Shown: positions 6,978 through 16,229, numbered from the stretch's first letter. The stretch is 47,339 nucleotides of DNA from Deltaproteobacteria bacterium (GCA_018668695.1 JABJBS010000292.1:1-47339); one strand, 5' to 3'. Program-made: numbers and translations. The notes: generated by a model from the letters alone, not told the origin.

Positions 6978-8855
6978 TCAGTGGAGCGTAGGACAGCCAC
7001 ACCAATCAGATGCAAGTTCAGTTGGCGTGGAGCCAGGGCCATCGTGATAGATGGTCGCTGCTGGAGCATCCAGTAGGTCCGCTTCATAGGCGTACTGGCA
7101 TAAAGGCTTTTGGCCAGAGCCAGCTGCTTGGCTGCCTATTGGTGTGCGGATGTGTCGCTTCACAACACTTGAACAGAGGCCGCATGCTGCAGCCAGCCGC
7201 TCGCTGTTGGGAGCCGCAGCCACGCGCTGCTTGAGAGTGTGAAGAGCTGTATAGCCTTGAGAACCGCTGTACCGTTCACACCAAACCGGTCCGTACGCAT
7301 CTTGGAAGAGACGAGTGACGGCGGTGGATGCGAGAGTTTTTGAAGGCTGAACTTCACTGTGCTTGTGAAGATTCACATCGGAGTAGCTTGCAACTCCTCG
7401 CCCGATATCGACGTAGTGACCGTTTGGCTTAATGTTCATGAGGTCACCAAGACCTCCGGTGGCCAGTTGCGTTCCCTCGGGATCAATCTTTGCGTAAAGG
7501 GCCATCTTGCTAACCATACGAGAAAGGTCGCGGCGATACTGGCTTTGCTTTCTCCACAGTTCCCACCAGCTAAGGTCGTCGTAGTTTTCCGCAGCGTCGG
7601 CGCTGCCTACAAGAACGGTCGTGGTGGCCAGGTAGCTGTCGATTTCGAGATGGTAGGGCCAGAATCCGCCCCAAAGTACATCAATACCGCCGCCCTTTTT
7701 CATGGCTGCATTGGTAGCGCGTTGACCGAAGCAATCTTCTTCTGAAGTGGGGTTAACATTTTCGATATCGTTGTTTGGGTTTGCCGCACCGTGGAATTGT
7801 CCACTTGCTCGGTACACTTCAAGCATGCCTTGTGCACCACATGAGAGTAACCGGCGTTTTTGTTCTGAGAATTCACCGTGGGGATGAAGGTTTGCTGATT
7901 CATCGGCGGCAATTACAGCGTCGAAGTATAGGTCACCCGTCGCAGGATAGGTCACGTTACTATTAGGATACTTAAAGCGTACCTCTTCATGCACGGGGGC
8001 ACAGAGCGCGTCATTGAAGTCACCGAGAAAACCGAGTTGCTCTTGAAGGCTTGAGCGAACACCGTGAATGAGGCCGGTTGTTGCGCCTACCGCGAGGGCA
8101 TCAAAGTGGTCATTCATTAAATCTTTATCTGAGGCTCCCCAGCGTTCCCACATGTGTCCCATACTCCAAGAGTCTTGAAGGAAGTGGTGGCCGATAGACT
8201 CGTACAACAAGGCGAGCTTTTCACAGGGCAAAAGATAGTCGTTTAGAATATGAGCCGACGGGTTGGGCCCCGCAGCATTGGCAACACTTGCACATTGATT
8301 CGCCATTTCCATCGCCAAGCCATGGTAGTGCTTATAGGTTTCAAATGCCTGCGGAACGAAGTGGTTTGAGTTTACTGCACCATTGTGGATCTTTAAATCA
8401 TGGCAAGCTTCGGTAGCGATCCCATTGCCCAATGGACATGTCTCATTACCGGATGCCCAGTCCCACAGGGAGTAGGATAGGTCAGCCAGCTGGCTGAAGT
8501 CGGCAATGTAGATGGAACGGTTATGGGCTTGTGTTGCGCTGCTGAATTCAGCCGGCATCAAAGAAGGCTCCATAGAACCATCAACGTTAACTGACCCGCC
8601 GTTGGTGTAAGCAGTGACTTCGTAGGATTCCAGAAGCTCGGAAGGGATACCTGCGATATCTGACGTGTACTGCCACATAAGCTGATGCTCTAATGACTGA
8701 TGCCAGCTGCCGCGAGCGCTCTCTGGTCCTGGTGCGCATTCTTTATCTCCACGCTTACATCCTGAATCAAAGGCGAAGGCAGAAGAGCACGTTAACATAA
8801 TTCCTATAATAGGAATGACTGAGAATAATGATGGTTTGGTGTTTTGGGTGTACAT
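6978..8855 (-). CDS. Secreted protein with zinc-phospholipase-like HxxxDx5H motif
   Basis: The true start is the ATG at 8855 (625 residues), preceded by GAGGAAATAAAG; the longer frame back to 9017 would overlap the upstream gene. Residues 1-28 form a Sec signal peptide ending SSAFAF. The mature protein has scattered cysteines. Residues 218-236 read YESIGHHFLQDSWSMGHMW, containing H224-x3-D228-x5-H234, the metal-binding pattern of zinc-dependent phospholipase C/S1-P1 nuclease folds. H176, H178 and E183 in the preceding helix could be further ligands. I could not assign a named family, so enzyme activity is inferred from one motif. It lies 19 bases after a membrane-anchored Cys-rich protein gene and is probably co-expressed with it. 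Confidence 0.7.
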   Translation of the reverse strand: MYTQNTKPSLFSVIPIIGIMLTCSSAFAFDSGCKRGDKECAPGPESARGSWHQSLEHQLMWQYTSDIAGIPSELLESYEVTAYTNGGSVNVDGSMEPSLMPAEFSSATQAHNRSIYIADFSQLADLSYSLWDWASGNETCPLGNGIATEACHDLKIHNGAVNSNHFVPQAFETYKHYHGLAMEMANQCASVANAAGPNPSAHILNDYLLPCEKLALLYESIGHHFLQDSWSMGHMWERWGASDKDLMNDHFDALAVGATTGLIHGVRSSLQEQLGFLGDFNDALCAPVHEEVRFKYPNSNVTYPATGDLYFDAVIAADESANLHPHGEFSEQKRRLLSCGAQGMLEVYRASGQFHGAANPNNDIENVNPTSEEDCFGQRATNAAMKKGGGIDVLWGGFWPYHLEIDSYLATTTVLVGSADAAENYDDLSWWELWRKQSQYRRDLSRMVSKMALYAKIDPEGTQLATGGLGDLMNIKPNGHYVDIGRGVASYSDVNLHKHSEVQPSKTLASTAVTRLFQDAYGPVWCERYSGSQGYTALHTLKQRVAAAPNSERLAAACGLCSSVVKRHIRTPIGSQAAGSGQKPLCQYAYEADLLDAPAATIYHDGPGSTPTELASDWCGCPTLH

Positions 8856-8874
8856 CTTTATTTCCTCTAATATA

Positions 8875-9522
8875 TTAGTAGTGAGCGGGTGGTGCCGGTG
8901 AAACACCGGTGAGCAGATCTTCAAGACCTGGAAAGCAAGAGCCATCCGCAAAGTAGACTGTATCAAAAGCGGTAATCGGCTCGACGCCGGATTCTCGTAG
9001 AGTTGCGTAGGAGTCAAAGCAGCTAGCCGGGCAGCAGTGTGCTTCTTCTTCCCAGGGTTTATCGGTAGTGCATTGCGGCACGCTTAGTGCGCAGTCGTCG
9101 AGAGAGCGTTGACCGGGCTCGACGCATCCTACAATCCAACGGGTACAAGCACCGACGGTGGTAAGAGGGTCGCGAAGGTCCTTTTGAATTTCCATGTGTC
9201 CCTGACTCTCGCCACTGTCTACCGGAAAGAGCATGTATCCGCCGGTCTCGGTCTGCTGCAGCTTAAGGGCGTCTAGATCGGGAAGGGCAGGTGGGGTGTA
9301 CTCTACGCGTTTACCAATTTTAGGAGTCGTGGTTTTTGGGGTCGGCGCCTTTATTGCAACTCGGGCTGGTGCCTGTACGGGTGCTGCGATGATTGGCTTT
9401 ACGATTCGTGGCTGAATCGCCTTACTGGTTTCGAGCGTCGCAGTCTCTTTGCTTTGGGTCATCCAACCGATGAGCCCCAGGGCGAGCACCCCTATAACGA
9501 TGTATACGTATTTCGTTTTCAT
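8875..9522 (-). CDS. Membrane-anchored protein with Cys-rich domain
   Basis: The 215-residue protein has a single N-terminal hydrophobic segment (residues 5-21), then a Pro/Ala/Lys/Thr-rich linker (about 35-80) that could span the periplasm. A C-terminal domain (about 85-215) has nine cysteines including an adjacent pair in HCCPASC. No family was recognised. The layout is anchor, flexible stalk and disulfide-stabilised extracytoplasmic domain. It precedes the secreted HxxxDx5H protein by 19 bases, so the two likely act together at the cell surface. GAGGATGAG lies before the ATG. Confidence 0.7.
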   Translation of the reverse strand: MKTKYVYIVIGVLALGLIGWMTQSKETATLETSKAIQPRIVKPIIAAPVQAPARVAIKAPTPKTTTPKIGKRVEYTPPALPDLDALKLQQTETGGYMLFPVDSGESQGHMEIQKDLRDPLTTVGACTRWIVGCVEPGQRSLDDCALSVPQCTTDKPWEEEAHCCPASCFDSYATLRESGVEPITAFDTVYFADGSCFPGLEDLLTGVSPAPPAHY

Positions 9523-9912
9523 AATCTCATCCTCGTTAATTGACGCAGTAGGTTAAGCACAGAATATGCCAAGCTGAAGATGGTTCGCGGCGCTCGTTTA
9601 AATCATTATTTTAATTGATGAAATGAGGAATTATACCCATGAGTTGATAAGTGTTTTGATGAGACAGTTTGGATACTGCCCCCAAAAGCCAAAATGTCGC
9701 TTGAATCTTCTAAAACGGCTTAGTTGGATGGTCCAAAGCTTAACTTTTTGGCTGAATATGAACCTCGGGAGCCTCGTAGTAAGCGATTCTCGCAGAAGAT
9801 CAGGATGAAAAATACGACTGATTTCTATAATGTTGAATAATATTAGACACTAAGGGGAGTGATTGAAGGCTTCGAATAAAATGGTAATGGCGCGCCGAAA
9901 TATCGGCTCCAT
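9523..9912. other. Intergenic region, no convincing gene
   Basis: The 390 AT-rich bases separate the 9522 gene from the pirin gene; both are on the minus strand. CAGTAGGTTAAG at 9546-9557, 24 bases upstream of the 9522 start, is the inverted copy of CTTAACCTACTG at 6750-6761. A 61-codon frame at 9623-9808 looks like chance: composition is random and no ribosome binding site is clear. Confidence 0.5.
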
Positions 9913-11067
9913 CTATATGGGTTCCTCGCGTGAGTTATCTGGATGTTTGGCGAATCGTTTTGAGCCGCGGCCATGGGTCGGGTCAGAACCGCTCCAAGGC
10001 CATCCGCCAAACTGAGTTGCTCGGTAGTCCTCAAAGGCTTGGACGATTTCCTCTCGGGTATTCATGACAAACGGGCCATGTTGAACGACCGGCTCGCCAA
10101 TGGGGCGCCCCTGAAGCAAAAGAAGGCGGCTTTTACGCGCCCCGTTTTGGATGGTGATGTTGGCCGATGGGTGGAGCAGCACCTGGACTTTTTGGTCGAG
10201 TTCTTCGCCTGCGAGGTTCAGCGGGTTTCCGTCCACAAGGTAGAGAGCCCGCAGTGAGTTTTTCTGTGTGGCTGGAAGTACCCACTCTGCATTGGGAGCA
10301 AGCTCAATAGTCCAGATGCCAACGCCGGTATCGGCTTGCGCTGCCCATGAGTTTGGCGGCGGGTTCAGGGCTTTAGTCGTGTTAAAATTTCCCGCGATGA
10401 TTCGAATCTTCGTTTCATGGCCCGCCGAATCGGTGTGTCTCAATTCGGGAACATCCTTGTTCCAAAGCATCGAGAAATGGGGCTCTGCCATTTTATTTTT
10501 AGCCGGTAAGTTGAGCCAAATTTGAAAGAAATCGAATGGGTTGGGACCATCCTGGCGCAGCAAGGGGAACATCTCAGCGTGATTGATACCGCGCCCTGCG
10601 GTTAACCACTGAACGTCCCCCGCGCCGTATCGCGCGGCTCCACCCAAGGAGTCAGAATGGTCAACAAGACCCTCCTGCATCACGGTGACGGTTTCAAAGC
10701 CCCGGTGCGGGTGCCGCGGAAAACCAGGTACGGTTTGGCCGTGGTACATGCTCCAGCCGTCTATTCCCGAAAAGTCTTGACCAAGCTGGCGACCGGCGAG
10801 GCTTGCATTGGGACCACTCTCAGGATTGCCAGAGGGGTATCGGTCGTTATGATGCACACAGAACAAAAAGGGGTCTTGGGTGGGCCAAGGTCCAGACGCG
10901 GGCAGTGGCCGAATGCCTTGAATTGGGTTTCCTGTGAAGAGTGGGGCGCTTGGTTGTGATTCCATGACGGTATCCTTGGGGCTAGAGGGTGAACATGAGA
11001 TAAGGCTTGCTCCAGCGGCCCCGGCGGCGAGTATTTTTATCAGCTCTCTACGGGTAATGTCTTCCAT
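9913..11067 (-). CDS. Exported pirin-family bicupin (Tat lipoprotein)
   Basis: The ATG at 11067 follows GAGGA at 7-base spacing (384 residues). Residues 5-25 are a twin-arginine signal (TRRELIKIL) ending in a lipobox LISC with Cys25, so the protein should fold in the cytoplasm with its metal and be exported as a lipoprotein. The N-terminal cupin has the pirin metal ligands H119 and H121 (RHPHRGFET), H163 and E165 (GINHAEMF). The C-terminal cupin ends near PFVMNTREEIVQAFEDY, as in pirins. Some bacterial pirins have quercetinase activity; most have unknown roles and are cytoplasmic. Export is unusual and suggests oxidation of an environmental substrate or redox sensing in the periplasm (inference). 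Confidence 0.88.
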   Translation of the reverse strand: MEDITRRELIKILAAGAAGASLISCSPSSPKDTVMESQPSAPLFTGNPIQGIRPLPASGPWPTQDPFLFCVHHNDRYPSGNPESGPNASLAGRQLGQDFSGIDGWSMYHGQTVPGFPRHPHRGFETVTVMQEGLVDHSDSLGGAARYGAGDVQWLTAGRGINHAEMFPLLRQDGPNPFDFFQIWLNLPAKNKMAEPHFSMLWNKDVPELRHTDSAGHETKIRIIAGNFNTTKALNPPPNSWAAQADTGVGIWTIELAPNAEWVLPATQKNSLRALYLVDGNPLNLAGEELDQKVQVLLHPSANITIQNGARKSRLLLLQGRPIGEPVVQHGPFVMNTREEIVQAFEDYRATQFGGWPWSGSDPTHGRGSKRFAKHPDNSREEPI

Positions 11068-11522
11068 CAATCATCCTCTAACGGCCAACTGTGTCATCAT
11101 ACTCTTTGAGTCGTATGACGTTCCTGAATCGGAATCGGTACGCCTCGTTGATAACCTCAATATTTCAACGGCTTACATTTGGTCCAGGGGCGAGTTCAAC
11201 TGATCTCATCTACGAACCTACTGCCTACTTGTACACAGTAGGAATCATTTGGTATCTGGTAAATCGATAAAATGAAGATAATTGGTATCGATAAAGCCGA
11301 TGGTCATTGCTTAAGTCGGCGTTTATTCTCGGGGACGTTCATACATTTTACGTTGGTGATGAAGAAGGGTAGCCTGAATACCTTTATAAATCGGGTAAAT
11401 TTGTCTGCTTTAGGGTTTGGGGCTGTATTTCTCCTGGATATTTTGATTTTGGGGCTTGGATATTCGAAGCACTTGAATTACCTCAGTGTTTAGAGCCAAT
11501 CACGAATAAGGACTGAATAGAT
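11068..11522. promoter_or_regulatory. Intergenic region between pirin and YebC genes
   Basis: The 455-base divergent gap should hold promoters for both genes. At 11224-11242 lies the dyad CCTACT-N7-AGTAGG with TGTACA inside its centre (11230-11235), preceded by another CCTACT at 11217-11222. A 73-codon frame at 11272-11493 lacks a ribosome binding site and was not accepted as a gene. Confidence 0.5.
11224..11242. promoter_or_regulatory. Dyad CCTACT-N7-AGTAGG containing TGTACA
   Basis: Arms CCTACT and AGTAGG flank TGTACAC. It combines the two elements seen upstream of the 6553 operon (CTACT/AGTAG arms and TGTACA) in the shared pirin/YebC gap, about 160 bases upstream of the pirin start. Operator role is inferred. 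Confidence 0.4.
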
Positions 11523-12248
11523 ATGGGTAGGACTTTCGAGAACCGTAAACATGCGATCATGAAGCGCGGTGCAAGAGACAACAAAGCATTCACGCGTTGC
11601 GGCCGGCAAATCAGCATGGCTGTTAAATCTGGAGGCGGCGAGTCCGATAGCAATCCAGCGCTACGACGTGCCATTCAAAACGCACGCGCAGCCAATATGC
11701 CCAAAGATAAAATCCAAAATGCCATCGATAAGGCACTGAAGATTGGTGACACGTCTGGCTTTGAGCAGATGCTTTATGAAGGCTATGGTCCTCATGGTGT
11801 TCCGATGATTGTGGATACGGCCACCGATAACCCAACTCGAACGGTTGCCAATGTTCGGTCTGCTTTCAAAAAAGAGAATGGCAACTTAGGCAACGCTGGA
11901 AGTGTTTCGTTTCTCTTCGACCAATACGGGGTGTTTCGACTCAAGCCTGACGGAGTTGACCGCGACGAACTTGAACTTGAACTCATCGATTTTGGGCTCG
12001 AGGAATTAGATGATGGTACCAACGATGACGGTGACCCATTGATTCTTTTGCGTTGTGCGCGAGAGGGTTTTGGGACGCTTCAGGATGAACTCGAAGCGCG
12101 TAAGATTGAAGTCGATTCTTCGGGATTTGAATGGATACCGAAGACCATGGCTGAGCTGTCTGATGAAGAGGTGGATGCGGTTCTCAAATTGATAGATCGC
12201 TTAGAGGAAGATGACGACGTTCAGGAAGTCTTTCATAACCTGGCTTAA
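11523..12248 (+). CDS. yebC: YebC/PmpR (TACO1) family protein
   Basis: The 241-residue protein matches the YebC family along its length. The start is MGRTFENRKHAIMKRG, with the helical N-terminal domain including NPALRRAIQNARAANMPKDKI and the EGYGPHGVPM motif near residue 82. The middle has AFKKENGNLGNAGSVSFLF, and the acidic C-terminus ends LIDRLEEDDDVQEVFHNLA. Family members were described as transcription regulators and more recently as translation factors that relieve stalling at proline stretches. AAGGA lies 9 bases before the ATG. Its neighbours suggest no special role. The gene converges on the EEP hydrolase gene with only 21 bases between. Confidence 0.95.
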   Translation: MGRTFENRKHAIMKRGARDNKAFTRCGRQISMAVKSGGGESDSNPALRRAIQNARAANMPKDKIQNAIDKALKIGDTSGFEQMLYEGYGPHGVPMIVDTATDNPTRTVANVRSAFKKENGNLGNAGSVSFLFDQYGVFRLKPDGVDRDELELELIDFGLEELDDGTNDDGDPLILLRCAREGFGTLQDELEARKIEVDSSGFEWIPKTMAELSDEEVDAVLKLIDRLEEDDDVQEVFHNLA

Positions 12249-12269
12249 TCTACGATTTTACCAAGCAAT

Positions 12270-13460
12270 CTACTCTTCCCAAGTTACATCCACCTGCATG
12301 CCAAAGTGATCTGAGAGGCTTACTTCCACAGTGCCGTCTGTTTCTGACTCAATGGTAACCGACCCATCATAGAGCCGCTGAGGGGCTGATGTGGACGCTT
12401 GCCGAACCATGATATGATCGATGGCGCTATTGACAGGATCATTCGAAATCAGGTTGGCTTCGCACCAAGTGCAAAATGGGACATCTGCCGCGCAGTTGGC
12501 ATCGGCGTAGCCTGCTGCATCCAAAGCACTGTAGTTTTCAGCCCACTCTCCGCTTAGGTCACCTACCGCCGGACCAGCATTGAAATCACCGGAAATAATC
12601 TGGGGCCCACCCAAATTGTTCGTATCCATGGCTGCAATGAGTGTATCCAGCTGGTCTTTATGCTCAGCTTCGTAAGATTCGAAATCACCGCCGTAATCAA
12701 CTCCAAGCTCGGTACTCATATGGGTGCATAGGATCTGTGCGCCATCGACCTCGGCGTAGAGTGCAGGTCGAACAATCAGCCAGGAGTTAAGTGGAATCAG
12801 TTGGGTATTGGTCATCGGTTGTTTACTCAGTAACACGGCGCCATGGCGTCCCTCGTAGAGCCATTCTGTGCTCCCGGAAGTGCATGCCACAAAGATATCA
12901 TCCATATTCCCAAGCCCTAAATTGGCCGCGAGACATTGTTGGCAGTCGGGTCCTAAAGCGCTGTATTCGGTAACACAATTTGTAAGAACACAGTTGCCGA
13001 GATCTGTAGCAGAGTCACATTCGGCAGCGGTGGCACATTCCATCAGTGGGGCGCCTTCATCTGGGGTACATGCAGGGTCGCCTCCGGATTCAACTTCTTC
13101 AAATTGCGAATACTGATGAGGGTATGAGTCCGCGAGCTGGCTTAAGACATATTCACGGTCTTCATCAAACCAAACTTCTTGCAGGCAGATCACATCGGCG
13201 GTTGAGGTCGCGACCGCTGCCACAACAGGGTCCCGGCGTTCAGCTGCATAGGGAACATAACCCGGCGCCAACCCCATGTTATAGGTTGCAACTGCCAGCG
13301 TTTTGGTTGCTTGTGTAACTTCGCTCGGATCAGAGGGGTCCGTCGTTTCTGACGGGTCAGCTGGATCTGTCGTTTCTGATGGGTCTACGGGTTCTGGATC
13401 ATCACCTGTGCAAGAGGCACACAGCAATATAGCGATCAGTCCTAATGGTAGTCTTTTCAT
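12270..13460 (-). CDS. EEP-family (DNase I-like) hydrolase lipoprotein
   Basis: 396 residues. The signal peptide ends at the lipobox CASC (Cys17), followed by an acidic Asp/Pro/Ser/Thr repeat linker (21-50). The catalytic fold shows ATYNMG (N61), CLQEVW (E95), THMS (H247), GDFNAGP (D292, N294), AIDHI (D348) and SDHFG (D384, H385), the endonuclease/exonuclease/phosphatase set. An insertion at about 131-193 contains eight cysteines and resembles the disulfide-rich modules of myxobacterial surface proteins. Possible substrates include extracellular DNA, sphingomyelin or inositol phosphates; the motifs do not decide. GGAG lies 6 bases before the ATG. It acts outside the cytoplasm. Confidence 0.85.
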   Translation of the reverse strand: MKRLPLGLIAILLCASCTGDDPEPVDPSETTDPADPSETTDPSDPSEVTQATKTLAVATYNMGLAPGYVPYAAERRDPVVAAVATSTADVICLQEVWFDEDREYVLSQLADSYPHQYSQFEEVESGGDPACTPDEGAPLMECATAAECDSATDLGNCVLTNCVTEYSALGPDCQQCLAANLGLGNMDDIFVACTSGSTEWLYEGRHGAVLLSKQPMTNTQLIPLNSWLIVRPALYAEVDGAQILCTHMSTELGVDYGGDFESYEAEHKDQLDTLIAAMDTNNLGGPQIISGDFNAGPAVGDLSGEWAENYSALDAAGYADANCAADVPFCTWCEANLISNDPVNSAIDHIMVRQASTSAPQRLYDGSVTIESETDGTVEVSLSDHFGMQVDVTWEE

Positions 13461-13808
13461 CTGAATCTCCGGGTCGTTAATATTGAGCGCTTCAGGCAGA
13501 GAGTTAACGAGTCTCCTAATTACCTAAAGATTATTCTGACACCGAACACACTGCCGAGCAATGAAACCTGAGCCACGTGCACATGTTGTGAGATAAATAT
13601 CGTAATATTAGAAGCTTGAGCCCACTTTTTTGAAGCAGGGCAGTGCCGGGTGTCGAACCTTGATGAACCTCTTACCCGACAAATTTTCGGATGTAAGTGT
13701 AGGTAGTCTTAAACGAAAATGCTTGGACCGCTCCTGAAAAGTCACTACCATTAAGTAGCTGCAGTAGATTCGTTGAGGTTACTGCAATGGAACACGTGGG
13801 GGGCACGC
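13461..13808. promoter_or_regulatory. Divergent intergenic region with CTACC-N4-AGTAG
   Basis: The gap separates the divergent EEP lipoprotein and TonB-receptor genes and holds no gene. CTACC-ATTA-AGTAG at 13745-13758 (one mismatch from the 6621-6634 palindrome) is followed by a second AGTAG at 13763-13767, about 45 bases before the receptor start, suggesting control of the receptor. Confidence 0.4.
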
Positions 13809-16229
13809 ATGAACCATTCAATTACTCGCGTCGTAACTTTCTTATTCATTCTGGTTTATACATCTCTGGGCGTTGCTCAAGAGCTTGATGGTATGGACAG
13901 TCTCGATTTGAGTGAGCTACTCAATTTGGAAATCACCACGGCTTCAATGTCGGCTGAATCGATTCTTGATGCACCGGCGCCGATGTATATTGTTACCCGG
14001 GAAGACATTAAAAATCGGGGCTATACGGATTTCACCCAAATCATGGATGACCTGCCTGGTTTTGATATCAGCAATGTGGGTGGTAACACGGAGTACTTCG
14101 CTTATCAGCGAGGCTTTCGGTCGGTCTTCAACAACAGAACTCTTTTCCTTATCAACGGACGCACGTTTAACACCCTTTGGTTTCAGGATGCGCAGATTGG
14201 GCACCAGATACCAGTGGAGGCTATTGAACGTATCGAGGTCCTTTATGGTCCTGCCGGTGTTATTTACGGGCCCAACGCCTTTCTCGGCGTAATCAATGTG
14301 ATTACCACCACGGCAGCTGATTTGGATGTTGGCGAGTACGATGTGCGGTCGGCTTTCTCGATGGGTAGCTGGGCCACGCGCCGGGCGGATATTCACGCAC
14401 GCGCAAAAATTTCTGAGAATTTAGCTCTTACTTTAACGGCTCGCTTTGGTCGTTCAGATGGAGCAGATATCAGCGAACGAGACAATAAGTGGATGAGCAC
14501 TGATTTTCTCAACAGCGAAACGATTTATGGTCCCATTTTGGATATGTCGAGCAACGGTTATGATTTTGGAATCTCTTCCAATCCAGACGATGACCGTATG
14601 TTTATGGCTTCTTTGGAAATCGGTGATTTCACTTTAGATGGCTACATGTATGAAATAGCCGGCAGTAATGGACCTCAGTATGCTGGTGACCACTCCCAAG
14701 CTTCTAACTTCTGGCCAGCTAAAGGTATGGGTGGTGCCATTGCTCATAATTATGATGTAGATGATTCTCTTCATATCTTTTCGGAATTGTCTTACCGTAC
14801 ATCGGGTCGATATGGCTTGTGGGTTGATGCTTATCCAAGCTGGAATGAGGGGCAAAGCGAGTACTCTTATTTGTCGATGATTGATTTTAGAACCGATAAC
14901 AATGCGCTGGAATGGCGCCAAAACGTATTTTGGGACATGACCGACGATATGAAATTATCGGCTGGTTATCGCTATGTGCGTAAGCAATTGACCAAGGCCT
15001 ATGATATTGGTGATGGGTATTTCGGCGGTTACAACAGCAATGGTCCTGATGATGGATCTGCTATTTGGGATACATTTCCTTGTGACATTGATTCCGATGG
15101 TGATGGCGAAGCCGATGATACAGGTTTTACGAATTATGAAACCGGAGAGTGCGGCCCTTATGATGCAGGCTCACCATCTTCTTATCGTATGCCAATGGAC
15201 AATATGGTTCTTACGGAAGACATCGGTGGTTTCGTCGAGGGTAGCTACCGCTGGGGTGATCTGAAGCTGAACGTGGGTCTTCGGTACGATATCAATACAA
15301 ACCCTCAGGTATCACCTGAAGATGAAGACGACCCAACTTCGCACCGTGGTTATAAAGCAATCAGCCCTCGGGTAGGTCTTATCTACAAATTCAGTGACTT
15401 GGGCTTTATTGAAAACGGAGCTGTTAAGTTTCTCTATGGTACAGCCATTCAGGAACCCGCGCCGACTCAGCTTTGGGGAGGTTGGTCAGGCCGTGCAGCA
15501 GCACCTGGATTGCAGGAAGAGAGTGGTCGTAACTACGAACTCGTAACCTTGCTTCAGACGGGGCCAGTACTGAGTGACATTTCGATGTTTTTCGCTGAGT
15601 ACCAAAAGGTTCACGTTGCACCAGCAGATAATGCGGGCCGTCGCCGTATTTGGGGCGCTGAATACAAAGGTCGCCTTGAGCTTGAGAACCCGATTCCAAG
15701 CTCTGCTAAAATTACCAGCTATGTGAACCTGAGTTATACCAAGAGCGAGTCTTACCGCTATTACGATTTTGAGACAGGCGAGTGGACAGTTGTTGGGGAT
15801 AACCAGACGCAGGATACCGGGGACATCGCGCCAGTGAAACTCCACTTGGGTATGAATATTCCGATGACGGAGTACTTTAACTTAAACGTGCGTGGCCGTT
15901 ACATTGCCGCGAAGATACCGTTCCTCTCGAACCCATTGCGCGACCCATCTCGCCCAGACGGTGGGGAACCGGATTATTTCCACGAGCACTTCGTTGGCGA
16001 TGTTTCTATGAGCCTGCACTACGGTATCGCAACTTTGAACTTCTCAATCTACAACATTACCAATGCTGACTATAACCATCCAGGTGATGGGGAGGCCAAC
16101 GCGGGTGATGGCTGGGTTGTGAAGCCTGATGGCACCATGGATACAACTGTGCGGGCAACAGGCTACCGAAACTCTTTGGTGCCCCAAGCTCTACGCAATT
16201 TCATGATGACGTTGAAGCTTGATATGTAG
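13809..16229 (+). CDS. TonB-dependent outer-membrane receptor
   Basis: The ATG at 13809 gives 806 residues with a signal peptide (MNHSITRVV to GVAQ). The plug domain carries APMYIVTREDIKNRGY, the GFRSVFNNRTLFLINGR stretch and IERIEVLYGPAGVIYG, all standard. The rest is a beta barrel with repeated aromatic/glycine strands (KLSAGYRYVRK, DLKLNVGLRYDIN, AISPRVGLIYKF). An extracellular-loop segment near residues 425-445 reads DIDSDGDGEADD, a calcium-loop-like acidic run next to a Cys pair. The final residue is Met rather than the usual aromatic. Substrate is unknown: no siderophore, B12 or ExbBD/TonB genes are adjacent. The in-frame TTG at 13773 was rejected as a start because the signal peptide begins at 13809. 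Confidence 0.92.
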   Translation: MNHSITRVVTFLFILVYTSLGVAQELDGMDSLDLSELLNLEITTASMSAESILDAPAPMYIVTREDIKNRGYTDFTQIMDDLPGFDISNVGGNTEYFAYQRGFRSVFNNRTLFLINGRTFNTLWFQDAQIGHQIPVEAIERIEVLYGPAGVIYGPNAFLGVINVITTTAADLDVGEYDVRSAFSMGSWATRRADIHARAKISENLALTLTARFGRSDGADISERDNKWMSTDFLNSETIYGPILDMSSNGYDFGISSNPDDDRMFMASLEIGDFTLDGYMYEIAGSNGPQYAGDHSQASNFWPAKGMGGAIAHNYDVDDSLHIFSELSYRTSGRYGLWVDAYPSWNEGQSEYSYLSMIDFRTDNNALEWRQNVFWDMTDDMKLSAGYRYVRKQLTKAYDIGDGYFGGYNSNGPDDGSAIWDTFPCDIDSDGDGEADDTGFTNYETGECGPYDAGSPSSYRMPMDNMVLTEDIGGFVEGSYRWGDLKLNVGLRYDINTNPQVSPEDEDDPTSHRGYKAISPRVGLIYKFSDLGFIENGAVKFLYGTAIQEPAPTQLWGGWSGRAAAPGLQEESGRNYELVTLLQTGPVLSDISMFFAEYQKVHVAPADNAGRRRIWGAEYKGRLELENPIPSSAKITSYVNLSYTKSESYRYYDFETGEWTVVGDNQTQDTGDIAPVKLHLGMNIPMTEYFNLNVRGRYIAAKIPFLSNPLRDPSRPDGGEPDYFHEHFVGDVSMSLHYGIATLNFSIYNITNADYNHPGDGEANAGDGWVVKPDGTMDTTVRATGYRNSLVPQALRNFMMTLKLDM

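Noticed and set aside
9623-9808. 61-codon frame in the 9523-9912 gap
   Set aside because: No clear ribosome binding site or domain; composition matches the surrounding non-coding DNA.
11272-11493. 73-codon frame before yebC with a hydrophobic C-terminal stretch
   Set aside because: No ribosome binding site before its ATG, biased toward AT-rich intergenic composition, and no recognisable motif.
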